Positions 37,539 to 45,559 of a stretch of 64,000 bases of DNA are shown here, in pieces. A program made the translations under genes and the position numbers. This DNA is from Leptospira chreensis (lineage in GTDB: Bacteria > Spirochaetota > Leptospiria > Leptospirales > Leptospiraceae), in NCBI RefSeq assembly GCF_016919165.1, contig NZ_JAFFPS010000070.1, positions 3,566-67,565 of the forward strand, given 5' to 3'. The notes beneath the pieces are model-generated. The model had not been told where the DNA came from. It saw only the letters and a list, made by a program, of their open reading frames with translations, and did no database searches. Each line of letters opens with the position of its first letter. The first letter of the stretch is position 1.

Positions 37539-37604
37539 CAGAAGGGAATGGTTGAATACCAACTTGGAAATGGGAAAGTTGGAAAGCAAGTGTTTAATAA
37601 TTAA
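37500..37604 (+). pseudogene. Toxin-tail scar upstream of orphan immunity gene 2
   Basis: A 34-codon frame starting within R1, after an in-frame TAG, and ending GMVEYQLGNGKVGKQVFNN. It lacks a start codon and ends 12 bases before the next immunity gene. Its Gly/Lys-rich ending looks like the last residues of a toxin domain whose body has been lost; this is inference from position and style. Confidence 0.4.
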
Positions 37605-37616
37605 AGAGGTAATGTA

Positions 37617-38075
37617 GTGCCAACAAAAAACTTCGACAAAGATTTTCAAGACTTGTGCCAGAAGATTCTCGAGATAGCCTTCGAATTCGTAGATTATAAT
37701 GATAAAGAAATAGATGCCATATATTTTTTTGGAGCTTCTGAGCAAAAGGTATCTTACGCCCAATCCTTTTTTAAAATCAATGGAAAGGTTGTGGAGTTAC
37801 ACGAAGTAAATAGTGCTTTAAAGAAAAAAGTTGACAAATCTTCGAATCGTATATCGGCATTACTCAGAGAGAATTTGAATCTTTTGGAAAGGGTACCTAA
37901 ATTATTTTTAGCTGACAACAGAGAGGTTCCTACCCAGATAAAGATTTCGTATTTTACAAAACTCAAAAAGTCGGATATAAAATTAGACTATGGTTTGCAT
38001 TTTTCGAACCATAAAACATTGAGAGCAAGCGATATTTTTGATCAATGGCTTAATCATATAAAATCCGGCAAGTAA
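37617..38075 (+). CDS. Orphan immunity protein, YezG/DUF600-like
   Basis: 152 residues from a GTG at 37617, set by the AGAGGT ribosome site 6 bases upstream; a nearer ATG is followed at once by TAG. The pattern (an amphipathic N-terminal helix, DAIYFFGASEQKVSYAQSFFKINGKVVEL, then YTKL-like strand FTKLKKSDIKLDYG) resembles the YezG/DUF600 immunity family. No full toxin gene precedes it, only the scar at 37500-37604. Orphan immunity genes of this type protect against kin toxins no longer carried. Confidence 0.6.
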   Translation: MPTKNFDKDFQDLCQKILEIAFEFVDYNDKEIDAIYFFGASEQKVSYAQSFFKINGKVVELHEVNSALKKKVDKSSNRISALLRENLNLLERVPKLFLADNREVPTQIKISYFTKLKKSDIKLDYGLHFSNHKTLRASDIFDQWLNHIKSGK

Positions 38076-38102
38076 TATTAATTTATTAATGTTGAATTTC
38101 CT

Positions 38103-38192
38103 TCGAGCCTCGCTAAAACTATAATAGAGAATATAGCATTCGTTAAGCGAGACGCTGGCAAAGATAAGGATGACTTTGTGGAAAAATCATTT
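38103..38192 (+). repeat. Cassette repeat R, copy 2
   Basis: Begins CTTCGAGCCTCGCTAAAACT and contains CGTTAAGCGAGACGCTGG and GGATGACTTTGTGGAAAAA. It follows the orphan immunity gene 2 by 27 bases and precedes the next toxin tail. Confidence 0.7.
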
Positions 38193-38204
38193 TCTAATTA
38201 GAGG

Positions 38205-38438
38205 ATGAGTGACCACTGCTTATTTACGGAACTGTCCGGTGAATGGAGGCGCTACAATATTGCCCATCTTTCAGATGCTGTTACTTGGTGGAATTCGACA
38301 GGTAGGGCTTATGGTAGTCGATCACCCGAAGTAAGAAAATGGATGTTAGATTCTGATAATTATGTAATTGATTATTATAAAATAAATCGATCTTCAGGCG
38401 GGAAATTAAGAGAACGTTATTTAGCTCCACGAAAATAA
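38205..38438 (+). pseudogene. Orphan toxin-tail fragment (HNH-nuclease-like end)
   Basis: 77 residues with the string HLSDAVTWWNSTGRAYGS, then SPEVRKWM, NYVIDYYKINRSSGGKL and a final YLAPRK. This resembles the last part of nuclease-type tips found on Rhs and CdiA proteins, where an H-x(3)-A-x-x-WWN-x-x-GR segment precedes NRSxGGKL. The ATG at 38205 has an in-frame TAG three codons upstream and no spaced ribosome site, so it is probably a silent, truncated tip. The immunity gene follows 12 bases later. Nuclease nature is a family impression. Confidence 0.55.
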
Positions 38439-38450
38439 AAGGAAAATTTT

Positions 38451-38843
38451 ATGATAGATATAATGAAGAAAATAATCGAGCTTGGAGAGTTATACAAAAG
38501 AGGAGAATTCGATAAGTGTATTAGTGAAATTTCTGAGATTTGGGATTCTTTACCGGATCCCAAAGAAACTGTTCCTAATTCTTATCTTTTGGTTGAATAT
38601 GGAGCTCGAATTTCGTTAGCAAAAAAGGATTACGTAAAGGCTTGGGAATGGGCAAACGTGAGTTTGAAATATAACGATATACGTAATAGGATGGGAGAGG
38701 GGGAATTTTTATTAGGCATAGTATCATTTGCTAAAGGTGATGTAGAAAATGCAAAAAAATATTTTGCAATTGCAAATGAAAAGTCAGAAGGCAGAGCTTT
38801 CGAAGGGGCTAATATCTCTCAATATAAAAAACTATTAGTCTGA
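38451..38843 (+). CDS. Orphan immunity protein with TPR-like helices
   Basis: 130 residues, ATG at 38451 with AAAAGGA about 7 bases before. Helical repeats (YVKAWEWANVSLKYND, LGIVSFAKGDVENAKKYFAIANEK) look like two to three TPR units. It directly follows the toxin tail at 38205-38438 and is probably its partner. Its TGA stop lies inside the first bases of repeat R3 (GTCTGAGTCTC), so the repeat begins within the coding end. Confidence 0.6.
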   Translation: MIDIMKKIIELGELYKRGEFDKCISEISEIWDSLPDPKETVPNSYLLVEYGARISLAKKDYVKAWEWANVSLKYNDIRNRMGEGEFLLGIVSFAKGDVENAKKYFAIANEKSEGRAFEGANISQYKKLLV

Positions 38844-38929
38844 GTCTCATCAAAACTATAATTCTGAACACATCATTCGTAAAGTTGGATGCTGGTTGTA
38901 TTTAAAGGATGACTCTGGAGAAAAAATAA
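38838..38929 (+). repeat. Cassette repeat R, copy 3
   Basis: Begins GTCTGAGTCTCATC and contains CGTAAAGTTGGATGCTGG and GGATGACTCTGGAGAAAAAA. The similarity with copy 4 extends a further 35 bases or so (a shared CTTGTTCAGAA-like string), suggesting that these two share a recent history. Confidence 0.7.
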
Positions 38930-39361
38930 GAAGGAAATCACTGACTTTTTGTTCAGAACAAAAAGATATATATTAATAGCCAGTGATTTATCGATAACGA
39001 GAACATGAGGATCCTTTTTTTAGGGAAGAGATACAATATCCGTATTACATAATCCTATAACTTAATTTGGACTATTAATCTTTCTCCAACACATCAACAT
39101 TTTTTAAACTTCATCCACAAACCAATTCCCGCGGCACCGATCGACCGAGCGTCCCGTCGAAGGAGAGCGGGATCGTTTAATCTATTAAGCAATCTCCACT
39201 AAACAGATTCGAGGCGTCTAGCCTCACAGTAATAAAGTTTCATCTAGTTTCTTTTCTTAACCAAGAGAGGTGTTCCCCACGGAGGCGTGGCCAGGGATGG
39301 CCAAAGCTCGCCAGTCTAAATAGGAAGTTTTGCTGGCAGGAATGGGGAATAGCGAACGTCC
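38844..39361. other. Non-coding joint between cassettes
   Basis: 518 bases with repeat R3 at its left, a unique A/T-rich stretch (about 38960-39120), then repeat S copy A (39201-39292) and about 70 bases that end where homology to the giant gene begins. No gene or clear promoter is seen, so the orphan cassette behind it is probably not expressed on its own. Confidence 0.55.
39201..39292 (+). repeat. Cassette repeat S, copy A
   Basis: About 92 bases including AATAAAGTTTCATCTAGTTT, a CTTAACCA..GAGAGGTGTT segment and GGAGGCGTGGCC. Almost the same sequence occurs at 42397-42487 behind the cassette, so the orphan cassette is bracketed by direct S copies. Confidence 0.8.
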
Positions 39362-41581
39362 ATGGAGAAGGAATTCAAGACGATCTATGATCCGAGTCGT
39401 AAGGTAACGTATGAACAAGCGAGCCAGTTCAGTAACTACCGTATGGTGATGGCCGCGCAGAGCCAGGCGAGCAGTGGAGATCCCGAAGACCCTCCGGTAT
39501 CTTTCAACATCAAGGATCACTTCTTAGTAGGTGAAGTATCCGAGGGAGAATTTGGGAAACACAACCATGATGAGTTCTGGGAAATATTAACGCAGAAGGA
39601 CACCTTGGATTTCTTAGATCAGGTAGTTGGGAAAGAACAACAGAGAAAGGCAAAGAAGAAAGCAGATAGGGAAGGTAAGATAGAAGCCGTAGTGACAGTG
39701 ATAGCTGCAGTGGCAGCATCGATAGTAACGGGCGGAGCAGCAGCGGTAGCGCTTGCTCCTATGATGAGTGTAGGAGCTGGATCGGCTGTATTTATAGCAT
39801 CAGCAGCAGTGGTTGGAGGTTATGTAGCCTATAAAGGTCATCAGGGATACCAAGCGGGAGGCGTAGCCGGTGGAATATTAGCAGCGGGAAGTGCCGCAGC
39901 ATCACTCCTTGGTCCTCCAGGGTTGTCAATTGGAGGTAGTTATACAAAGGAACAAGGCTTTGGCTTTAATGTAGGAGGCCAGTTATCTGGCACACCACTA
40001 AGTGCAGGCATTGGATTTTCCGAAAAAGGAGGCTTTGGTTTTAACGCTGGGATCAAGCTAAGTGATAATGTAAGCCTTAACATGAACGTGCATGAGAGCG
40101 GCGCCTGGGGAGTGGGAGCAAGTTTCCACATGGCAGATGGAGGCGACAGACGAGGATTAGCTGCCAACGTGGGTTACCGAGAAACAGCAGATGGTCAAGT
40201 AGGGCGGAGTGCAGGGTTTGGTTATAACTCGGCAGTGGGTAACGGAGGAACACTCTATACTGGACTGACAACAGATAGTCTGTTAGGGAATGGGTTTCTA
40301 GTCAATATAGAAGAAGGTAGTAATGATCCAACTGCGTCAGGTGGACTCATGGGCTATGAAGGTGAAGTGGGATGGAGTACTGGAGGAGGATTCCAGAGTA
40401 GTTTAGAGTTAAGATTTAACAGCGAGAGATTCCGCAATAAATTGAAGGGCAAAGGATTTTCATCTGATCAAGAAGTAGATCAAGCGGAGTTTGATTTATT
40501 ACACAAAGACAAGAGCGATTTGGAGAGAGCCAAGGGGAAAAAAGCAAAAGGGCTCCCATTAAACGCTGCTGAATTTGATGCATTGGAATCAGAGGCAAAG
40601 CAAAGGGAAGGAAACAAAAACCAAGGAGCAGGGGTTGGAAGTGGTCTTGGGTATGTCTTTGGTCGAGGAGTAGGTACTTTATTAGGCGACATTTTTGGTG
40701 TAGTTCCGACGAAATCTGGCGGAAAAAATAATTTATTAGATCTAAATCCAAGTAATATGGAAAAGATTCCTGACAGAATACAAGAAAAAGAAACTGGTGG
40801 AATTCATGTAGTAGGAAGAAAATATGATTACCAAGTGGCTGATGGCCCCAATAAACTCAAAGTAGGTTTTGTAAAAGATTACTTAGGATACGATACAGAA
40901 GAAATACAATACTTGAGTATAAATGGAAAAGAGGTAAATGATTCAAGTATTATAAAGTTAGGTAAGGATGGCAAAATGTCCGTTGTAAGTATAAACGAGG
41001 TAAGTGACTCATCAACGGTGTTTGTAAACGGGATAAAAAACAATCCGATGGATGCCATAAATAATATTAAAACGATTCAAGGTGAGACAGGAGGCGATGT
41101 ATATCTTGTCTATAATAAATCGAATGGTTTGGTAGCGGATCTAGCAAATTCTGTTACAGGTTTAGCATCGGTAGATACAGAAGCATCGCAAAAGGTGTTA
41201 ACTGAATTGATTAAGGCCGGTAAAGTGGGGACATTGATGGCACATAGTCAAGGGTCTGTTATTTCTGGGAATGCACTGATCGCTGCAAAAGATGCTAAAG
41301 CAGAAATTAATAGTATTAATTGGGTGACATTTGGAGGCCCTATTGGCGGACAGAATATTCCAAGTGGATTGGCGTCTGCAGTGTTTTATGAGAATCATTT
41401 AGACCCAGTTCCCTATTTAATGGGAACACCATATATAGGGGTGCTGAATCGAATCGGAAGGAATGCTTCTGCTAAATTAAATGGGTATAAGACAAAAATA
41501 AGTGGAATATGGGGTCATAACTTTATAAATAATTATGATGCTGCTTTGAGGGATTACTTAAGTGGAGGAAGTAATAGATGA
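39362..41581 (+). CDS. Orphan C-terminal toxin cassette with alpha/beta-hydrolase tip
   Basis: 739 residues. Residues 1 to about 420 repeat the pre-tip part of the giant protein nearly line for line, starting exactly at the codons for MEK/MEN-x-FKTIYDPSRKVTYEQ. The tip is different: a VFVNGIKNNPMDAINNI strand, GGDVYLVYNKS, the nucleophile elbow MAHSQGSV, a candidate acid in NHLDPVPYLMG and a candidate histidine in WGHNF, which together form a lipase/esterase-like alpha/beta hydrolase, as in phospholipase effectors. The ATG has an in-frame TAG four codons upstream and no ribosome site, so it is probably a silent donor that can replace the tip of the giant protein by recombination. The immunity gene overlaps its end (ATGA). 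Confidence 0.75.
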   Translation: MEKEFKTIYDPSRKVTYEQASQFSNYRMVMAAQSQASSGDPEDPPVSFNIKDHFLVGEVSEGEFGKHNHDEFWEILTQKDTLDFLDQVVGKEQQRKAKKKADREGKIEAVVTVIAAVAASIVTGGAAAVALAPMMSVGAGSAVFIASAAVVGGYVAYKGHQGYQAGGVAGGILAAGSAAASLLGPPGLSIGGSYTKEQGFGFNVGGQLSGTPLSAGIGFSEKGGFGFNAGIKLSDNVSLNMNVHESGAWGVGASFHMADGGDRRGLAANVGYRETADGQVGRSAGFGYNSAVGNGGTLYTGLTTDSLLGNGFLVNIEEGSNDPTASGGLMGYEGEVGWSTGGGFQSSLELRFNSERFRNKLKGKGFSSDQEVDQAEFDLLHKDKSDLERAKGKKAKGLPLNAAEFDALESEAKQREGNKNQGAGVGSGLGYVFGRGVGTLLGDIFGVVPTKSGGKNNLLDLNPSNMEKIPDRIQEKETGGIHVVGRKYDYQVADGPNKLKVGFVKDYLGYDTEEIQYLSINGKEVNDSSIIKLGKDGKMSVVSINEVSDSSTVFVNGIKNNPMDAINNIKTIQGETGGDVYLVYNKSNGLVADLANSVTGLASVDTEASQKVLTELIKAGKVGTLMAHSQGSVISGNALIAAKDAKAEINSINWVTFGGPIGGQNIPSGLASAVFYENHLDPVPYLMGTPYIGVLNRIGRNASAKLNGYKTKISGIWGHNFINNYDAALRDYLSGGSNR

Positions 41582-42204
41582 AAATACAGAAAGAAATGAA
41601 ACAATATGCCTTTTTGGTAAAATTAATATCGATTCTTATAATACTAGGATTAATATCATGTGGGATATTATCTAAAAATGATCCTGATTTTGCCGACGAT
41701 ATAATCGACGGGCCAGAGAAATTCCAATTTGATCCAAGCAAATTACCTGTGATTGGAAAGACAACAGAACAAGAACTGCTTGAAATCTATCCCAAACCTT
41801 GGTCAAGAATGACATTTAGAAACCCAATCAATAAAGAAATCCTGGGACGTAAGTTTGAAATGAAAAAAATTATCGGTTATGTAAATTATGTAACTGCACC
41901 TTTACCGAATGGTGGATATGTGGGTATAGATTATCTAAATTTTCATATATTTTTTGATAAAGATGGAATTGTACAACAATATATTGTAGATCATATAATT
42001 AAAGAAGAAACTAATAGAAGCAGTCCCTGGGTACCAGGAAAGTTTTCCAATATTAAAGATAAAAAACATTGGAAAAAAAGCGAATACTGGCCCGAAAGCG
42101 TTGTCGATGGGGATTGTTATTGGGCTCAGAGAAGGGATAGAAAAAAGTATCGACAAAATGAGCAGGTTCAATGTCGGTATTGGGATCCAGTTCCAGTGTA
42201 TTAG
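41578..42204 (+). CDS. Lipoprotein immunity protein for the hydrolase tip
   Basis: 208 residues; the ATG overlaps the stop of the toxin cassette by four bases. ATG at 41596 is also possible. A signal peptide (LVKLISILIILGLISCG) ends in lipobox LISC, placing the protein on a membrane facing the periplasm. Periplasmic lipoproteins are the usual guards against phospholipase effectors (Tli partners of Tle), which fits the hydrolase fold of the neighbour. The mature part has no known domain; there is a cysteine pair near the end (CYWAQ, CRYWDP). Confidence 0.65.
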   Translation: MKIQKEMKQYAFLVKLISILIILGLISCGILSKNDPDFADDIIDGPEKFQFDPSKLPVIGKTTEQELLEIYPKPWSRMTFRNPINKEILGRKFEMKKIIGYVNYVTAPLPNGGYVGIDYLNFHIFFDKDGIVQQYIVDHIIKEETNRSSPWVPGKFSNIKDKKHWKKSEYWPESVVDGDCYWAQRRDRKKYRQNEQVQCRYWDPVPVY

Positions 42205-42220
42205 CATATTTTCGGCATCA

Positions 42221-42312
42221 TTATCTGAGTCTCGCAAAACTATGATAGTAAACAAAAATCTTCCTTAAGTTAGACGCTGGATTTAGGAAGGAATGACTTT
42301 GAATTCAAAATT
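42221..42312 (+). repeat. Cassette repeat R, copy 4
   Basis: Begins TATCTGAGTCTCGC and contains CCTTAAGTTAGACGCTGG and GGAATGACTTTGAATTC. It lies 16 bases after the lipoprotein immunity gene. Confidence 0.75.
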
Positions 42313-42396
42313 TAACGGGAGAACCATCGATTTCTTGTTCAGAATAGAAGATTTTTATCAAAAATCAGAGCTTTATAGATTAAAGCAACCGTCACC

Positions 42397-42487
42397 AAAC
42401 AAATCCGAGGACCCAGCCACACGGTAATAAAGTTTCATCTAGTTTCTTCTCTTAACCATGAGAGGTGTTTCCCGCGGAGGCGTGGCC
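42397..42487 (+). repeat. Cassette repeat S, copy B
   Basis: Second copy of S, with the same AATAAAGTTTCATCTAGTTT core and GGAGGCGTGGCC end as copy A. Here no cassette follows; the RND gene begins to be read from the other strand. Confidence 0.8.
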
Positions 42488-42509
42488 AAGTAGAGCATTA
42501 GTTTTTCAC

Positions 42510-45500
42510 TTAAACCGTTTTCTTTTTATACAATAACATAGTCGGAATCAAATACAATGTAAACAAAGAAGACACAGTCAAACCGATGACTACAGTAATC
42601 CCTAGTGGTCTCCAAAGTTGGCTGCCAGAGCCAGTGCTAATTGCCGTTGGTAGCAGTCCTAAAACTGTGGTCATAGTAGTTATTAAAATTGGTCGCAAGC
42701 GATCAAGCGAACAATTGATTACTTTTGTTTTGAAGTTTTGGTGAGAACTATCTTTAATCACGGAATCAACCAAAATGATTGCGTTGTTTACTGCAATTCC
42801 AGTCAACATGATGAGTCCGATGTAAACAGATATATTTAAGGTCATTCTAGTAAAAAATAAAAATGCTAATGATGCAAAAATTCCAGAGGGTACACAGAAA
42901 ATAATGAGTAATGGATAATAAAATGACTCAAAGAGAGTTGCTAACAATAAATAGATAATGATCCCCGAAAGAGAAAATAAAAAGATCATTTCAAATTGGT
43001 TTTTCTGAAGTTTTTTATAGGACTCACCAAACTCAAAGTAATAATTTGATGGTAATTGTAAATTTGATAATTTGTTAGAGATTCTTTGGACAGCAGTTCC
43101 TGTATCCAGCTTTCCCAATTTGGCAGAGATGGTGGCAACCTTTCGTTTATTTTTTCTATAAATTCGTGTTTCTCCTTTTCGTTCTTCTAATTCAATAATC
43201 GAAGACAAAAAGACCATGGACTTATTCGAGGTAGGGAAGGTAGTACTTAAAACTTGCGCTAAGTCCATCCTATCTTTTTCATCAAATCTGACTTTAATAT
43301 CTACTTCTCGGTCATCTTCTAAAAACTTTGTCGGAATGGATCCAGTAAGCGAAGTCTTCATTGCATTGGCAACATCAGAAGAACTCAATCGGTTGGAACC
43401 TGCCTTTTTCCTGTCAAAATTCAACACAATTTCATCTTTTCCCTCCCGAAACCGGAGAGCCACTTGTTGGATTCCGTCTATACCTCCCACTATTTTCGCT
43501 GCTTCTTTTGCAATGTCTTGCAGTGTCTTTGAATCATCTCCGATAAATTCAACATCCAATTCTTTTGCATCAGCTCCCGGACCTGCCTCTGAAAAGAAAA
43601 CAAAAATACCAGGGATACTTTCTGACTCCGTTTTCAAATTCTCGATCACGTTAACTGTCTCCGAAATATATTCGGGCTTTAATGTAATGTTCACGTCAGC
43701 ATGCCATTTTTCTACTTTACTCGTGACCTTTGCAATGGCATCTTGTTGTGCAAAAAGTTTCTCAAGTTCTAGAATCTTCTTGTTAGTTGCATCCAAATGG
43801 ATTCCTGTTTCTAATTCAACACTCGCACGTATCTCTCCAGTATCAGAAGGATCCATATACTCTTGCTTAAGAAAAATGATAGAAAAGACTCCGAAAAAAA
43901 GTAAAACCGCATAAGATATATAAAGTTTCTTTGGATTTTCAAGAATGTAGAGCAATGAATTCCTATAATTCTCTTGTATAAACGTAAAACTAAGTTTCTT
44001 GAAGAAAGATATGATCTGCCAGTTCGGTGAGGGAAATTTTATTTTTGCATTTACTCTCCAAATTTCCTGATCTTTAAATTGATCTTTGTTTTTAAGAAAA
44101 ACAGTACTTGCTAAAACAGGAACTAAAACAATCGAAACAAGTAGTGAGATTACCAAAGTCCCCGATACTGTAATTGCTAAACCTCCGTAGAGTTGATTGG
44201 TTTCCTTTGAGGCAAATAAAAAAGGCAAAAAAACAGCAATATTGGTTAATACTGATGCAAATAATTCGGATGAGACACTATATGCGGACTCAAAATGGAT
44301 ATCCTTAGTAAACCCATTTTTTTGAAATTTGAGGAAAGAACTTTCCACTATGATAATGGATGAATCGACTATCATTCCAACACCAAGTGCCAAACCAGAT
44401 AAACTCATCACATCAATTCCTACTTTATAGAATTTCATGATGGCAAAGGTGATAATGATTGAAATGGGTATTGATAAGGAGATAAGGCAAACAGCATAAA
44501 TGCTTCTAATAAAGAGAAATAAAACAGCAATGGCGATTAAGCCTCCGTAAATTGCTGTCTGCATCACACGATCTATAGCATCTTGTATGGCAATCGATTG
44601 ATCATAGTTTATATTGATTTGAATTCCAGGAGATTGGACTTGAGAAACTAATTTTCTCAGTTCCATACAAACTTCTAGGGAATTGGCATCACCAGCTTTT
44701 TGAATAAAGATAGCGACTATCTCTTTACCATTTTCTCTAGAAATATTCTCTCTGTCCCTAAAACCATCATTGACGATGGCTAAGTCTTTTAGCCTAAGTA
44801 TTTTGTCTTGGCTTGGAACTTTAATAACGGTTTCCGGGATATCGCCAATGGAAGTATATCTACCGACAAGTTTTACATTCACTAATCGATCACTTTCTCT
44901 GATTTGACCCACTGGCAAATTGATATTAGCCTTATCCAAAGAGTCCATAATTTCTGAAATTCTAAGTTTATGGAATCCCAGTTTTTCTTTATCAACTTTT
45001 ACAGAGATTTCTCTTTCAAATCCCCCTCCAATATTGATTTCACTAATCCCATCCACACGTTCGAATTTTTTCTTCAGTTTGTTTTCTGCAAAGGTTCTCA
45101 ATTCTTTTAACGAAAGTTTGGACGACTCAAGTTTTACAATAAAGATTGGGCGATCTGTTGGATCGAATCGAGTGATTGTTGGCTCTTCAACTTCGCGAGG
45201 AAAACTTCCTCGGATTAAATCAATTCTTGCCCTAACATCCAATGATTTTTTTGCAACGTTTTCGGAAGTTCCAAAGGTAACATTGATTCTACTTTCACCT
45301 TCTTCCGAGGACGAATAAATAGACTGAATGTTTCCAACGCTTGAAATTTGTTCTTCAATTGGTTTAGTTAATATCTCTTCAATCTTTGAAGGAGATATTC
45401 CCGGATATCTTGTTATGATTGTGATGGCAGGATTTTCAACCGAAGGCATTAACGATATCGGCAAACGATATACACTCACGATACCTAGTAGTATCATTGA

Positions 45501-45557
45501 GGTTGCAAACATGTAGACTGTGATCGGTCTTTGGAATAGTGTTTTTAATAAATCCAC
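42510..45557 (-). CDS. RND-family inner-membrane efflux pump (second of a pair)
   Basis: 1015 residues with the AcrB/MexB/CusA layout: first membrane helix at residues 8-28 (ITVYMFATSMILLGIVSVY), two large periplasmic loops each starting after a first helix, and twelve helices in two groups. The first loop starts with the usual SVENPAITIITRYPGISP. In helix 4 the proton-relay segment reads GVGMIVDSSIIIVESS: the first Asp is kept, the second (DD in AcrB) is Ser. It follows the other RND gene by 2 bases. The pair probably forms one heteromeric or dual pump with the adaptor and channel encoded on the other strand. Substrate unknown. Confidence 0.85.
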   Translation of the reverse strand: MDLLKTLFQRPITVYMFATSMILLGIVSVYRLPISLMPSVENPAITIITRYPGISPSKIEEILTKPIEEQISSVGNIQSIYSSSEEGESRINVTFGTSENVAKKSLDVRARIDLIRGSFPREVEEPTITRFDPTDRPIFIVKLESSKLSLKELRTFAENKLKKKFERVDGISEINIGGGFEREISVKVDKEKLGFHKLRISEIMDSLDKANINLPVGQIRESDRLVNVKLVGRYTSIGDIPETVIKVPSQDKILRLKDLAIVNDGFRDRENISRENGKEIVAIFIQKAGDANSLEVCMELRKLVSQVQSPGIQININYDQSIAIQDAIDRVMQTAIYGGLIAIAVLFLFIRSIYAVCLISLSIPISIIITFAIMKFYKVGIDVMSLSGLALGVGMIVDSSIIIVESSFLKFQKNGFTKDIHFESAYSVSSELFASVLTNIAVFLPFLFASKETNQLYGGLAITVSGTLVISLLVSIVLVPVLASTVFLKNKDQFKDQEIWRVNAKIKFPSPNWQIISFFKKLSFTFIQENYRNSLLYILENPKKLYISYAVLLFFGVFSIIFLKQEYMDPSDTGEIRASVELETGIHLDATNKKILELEKLFAQQDAIAKVTSKVEKWHADVNITLKPEYISETVNVIENLKTESESIPGIFVFFSEAGPGADAKELDVEFIGDDSKTLQDIAKEAAKIVGGIDGIQQVALRFREGKDEIVLNFDRKKAGSNRLSSSDVANAMKTSLTGSIPTKFLEDDREVDIKVRFDEKDRMDLAQVLSTTFPTSNKSMVFLSSIIELEERKGETRIYRKNKRKVATISAKLGKLDTGTAVQRISNKLSNLQLPSNYYFEFGESYKKLQKNQFEMIFLFSLSGIIIYLLLATLFESFYYPLLIIFCVPSGIFASLAFLFFTRMTLNISVYIGLIMLTGIAVNNAIILVDSVIKDSSHQNFKTKVINCSLDRLRPILITTMTTVLGLLPTAISTGSGSQLWRPLGITVVIGLTVSSLFTLYLIPTMLLYKKKTV

Positions 45558-45559
45558 GA

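Larger units (their letters stand above)
42205..42509. other. Non-coding end of the toxin array
   Basis: 305 bases filled largely by repeat R4 (42221-42312) and repeat S copy B (42397-42487). They stop 22 bases before the end of the RND pump gene, marking the array boundary. Confidence 0.7.

Noticed and set aside
39257..39520. Minus-strand frame over the start of the orphan cassette
   Set aside because: Antisense shadow of the conserved cassette sequence and repeat S; no ribosome site or family.
37449..42312. R repeats as integron attC sites, since GTTAGAC and GTTGGAT fit the GTTRRRY core
   Set aside because: No matching RYYYAAC partner at the other end, no consistent foldback, and no integrase gene in the window.
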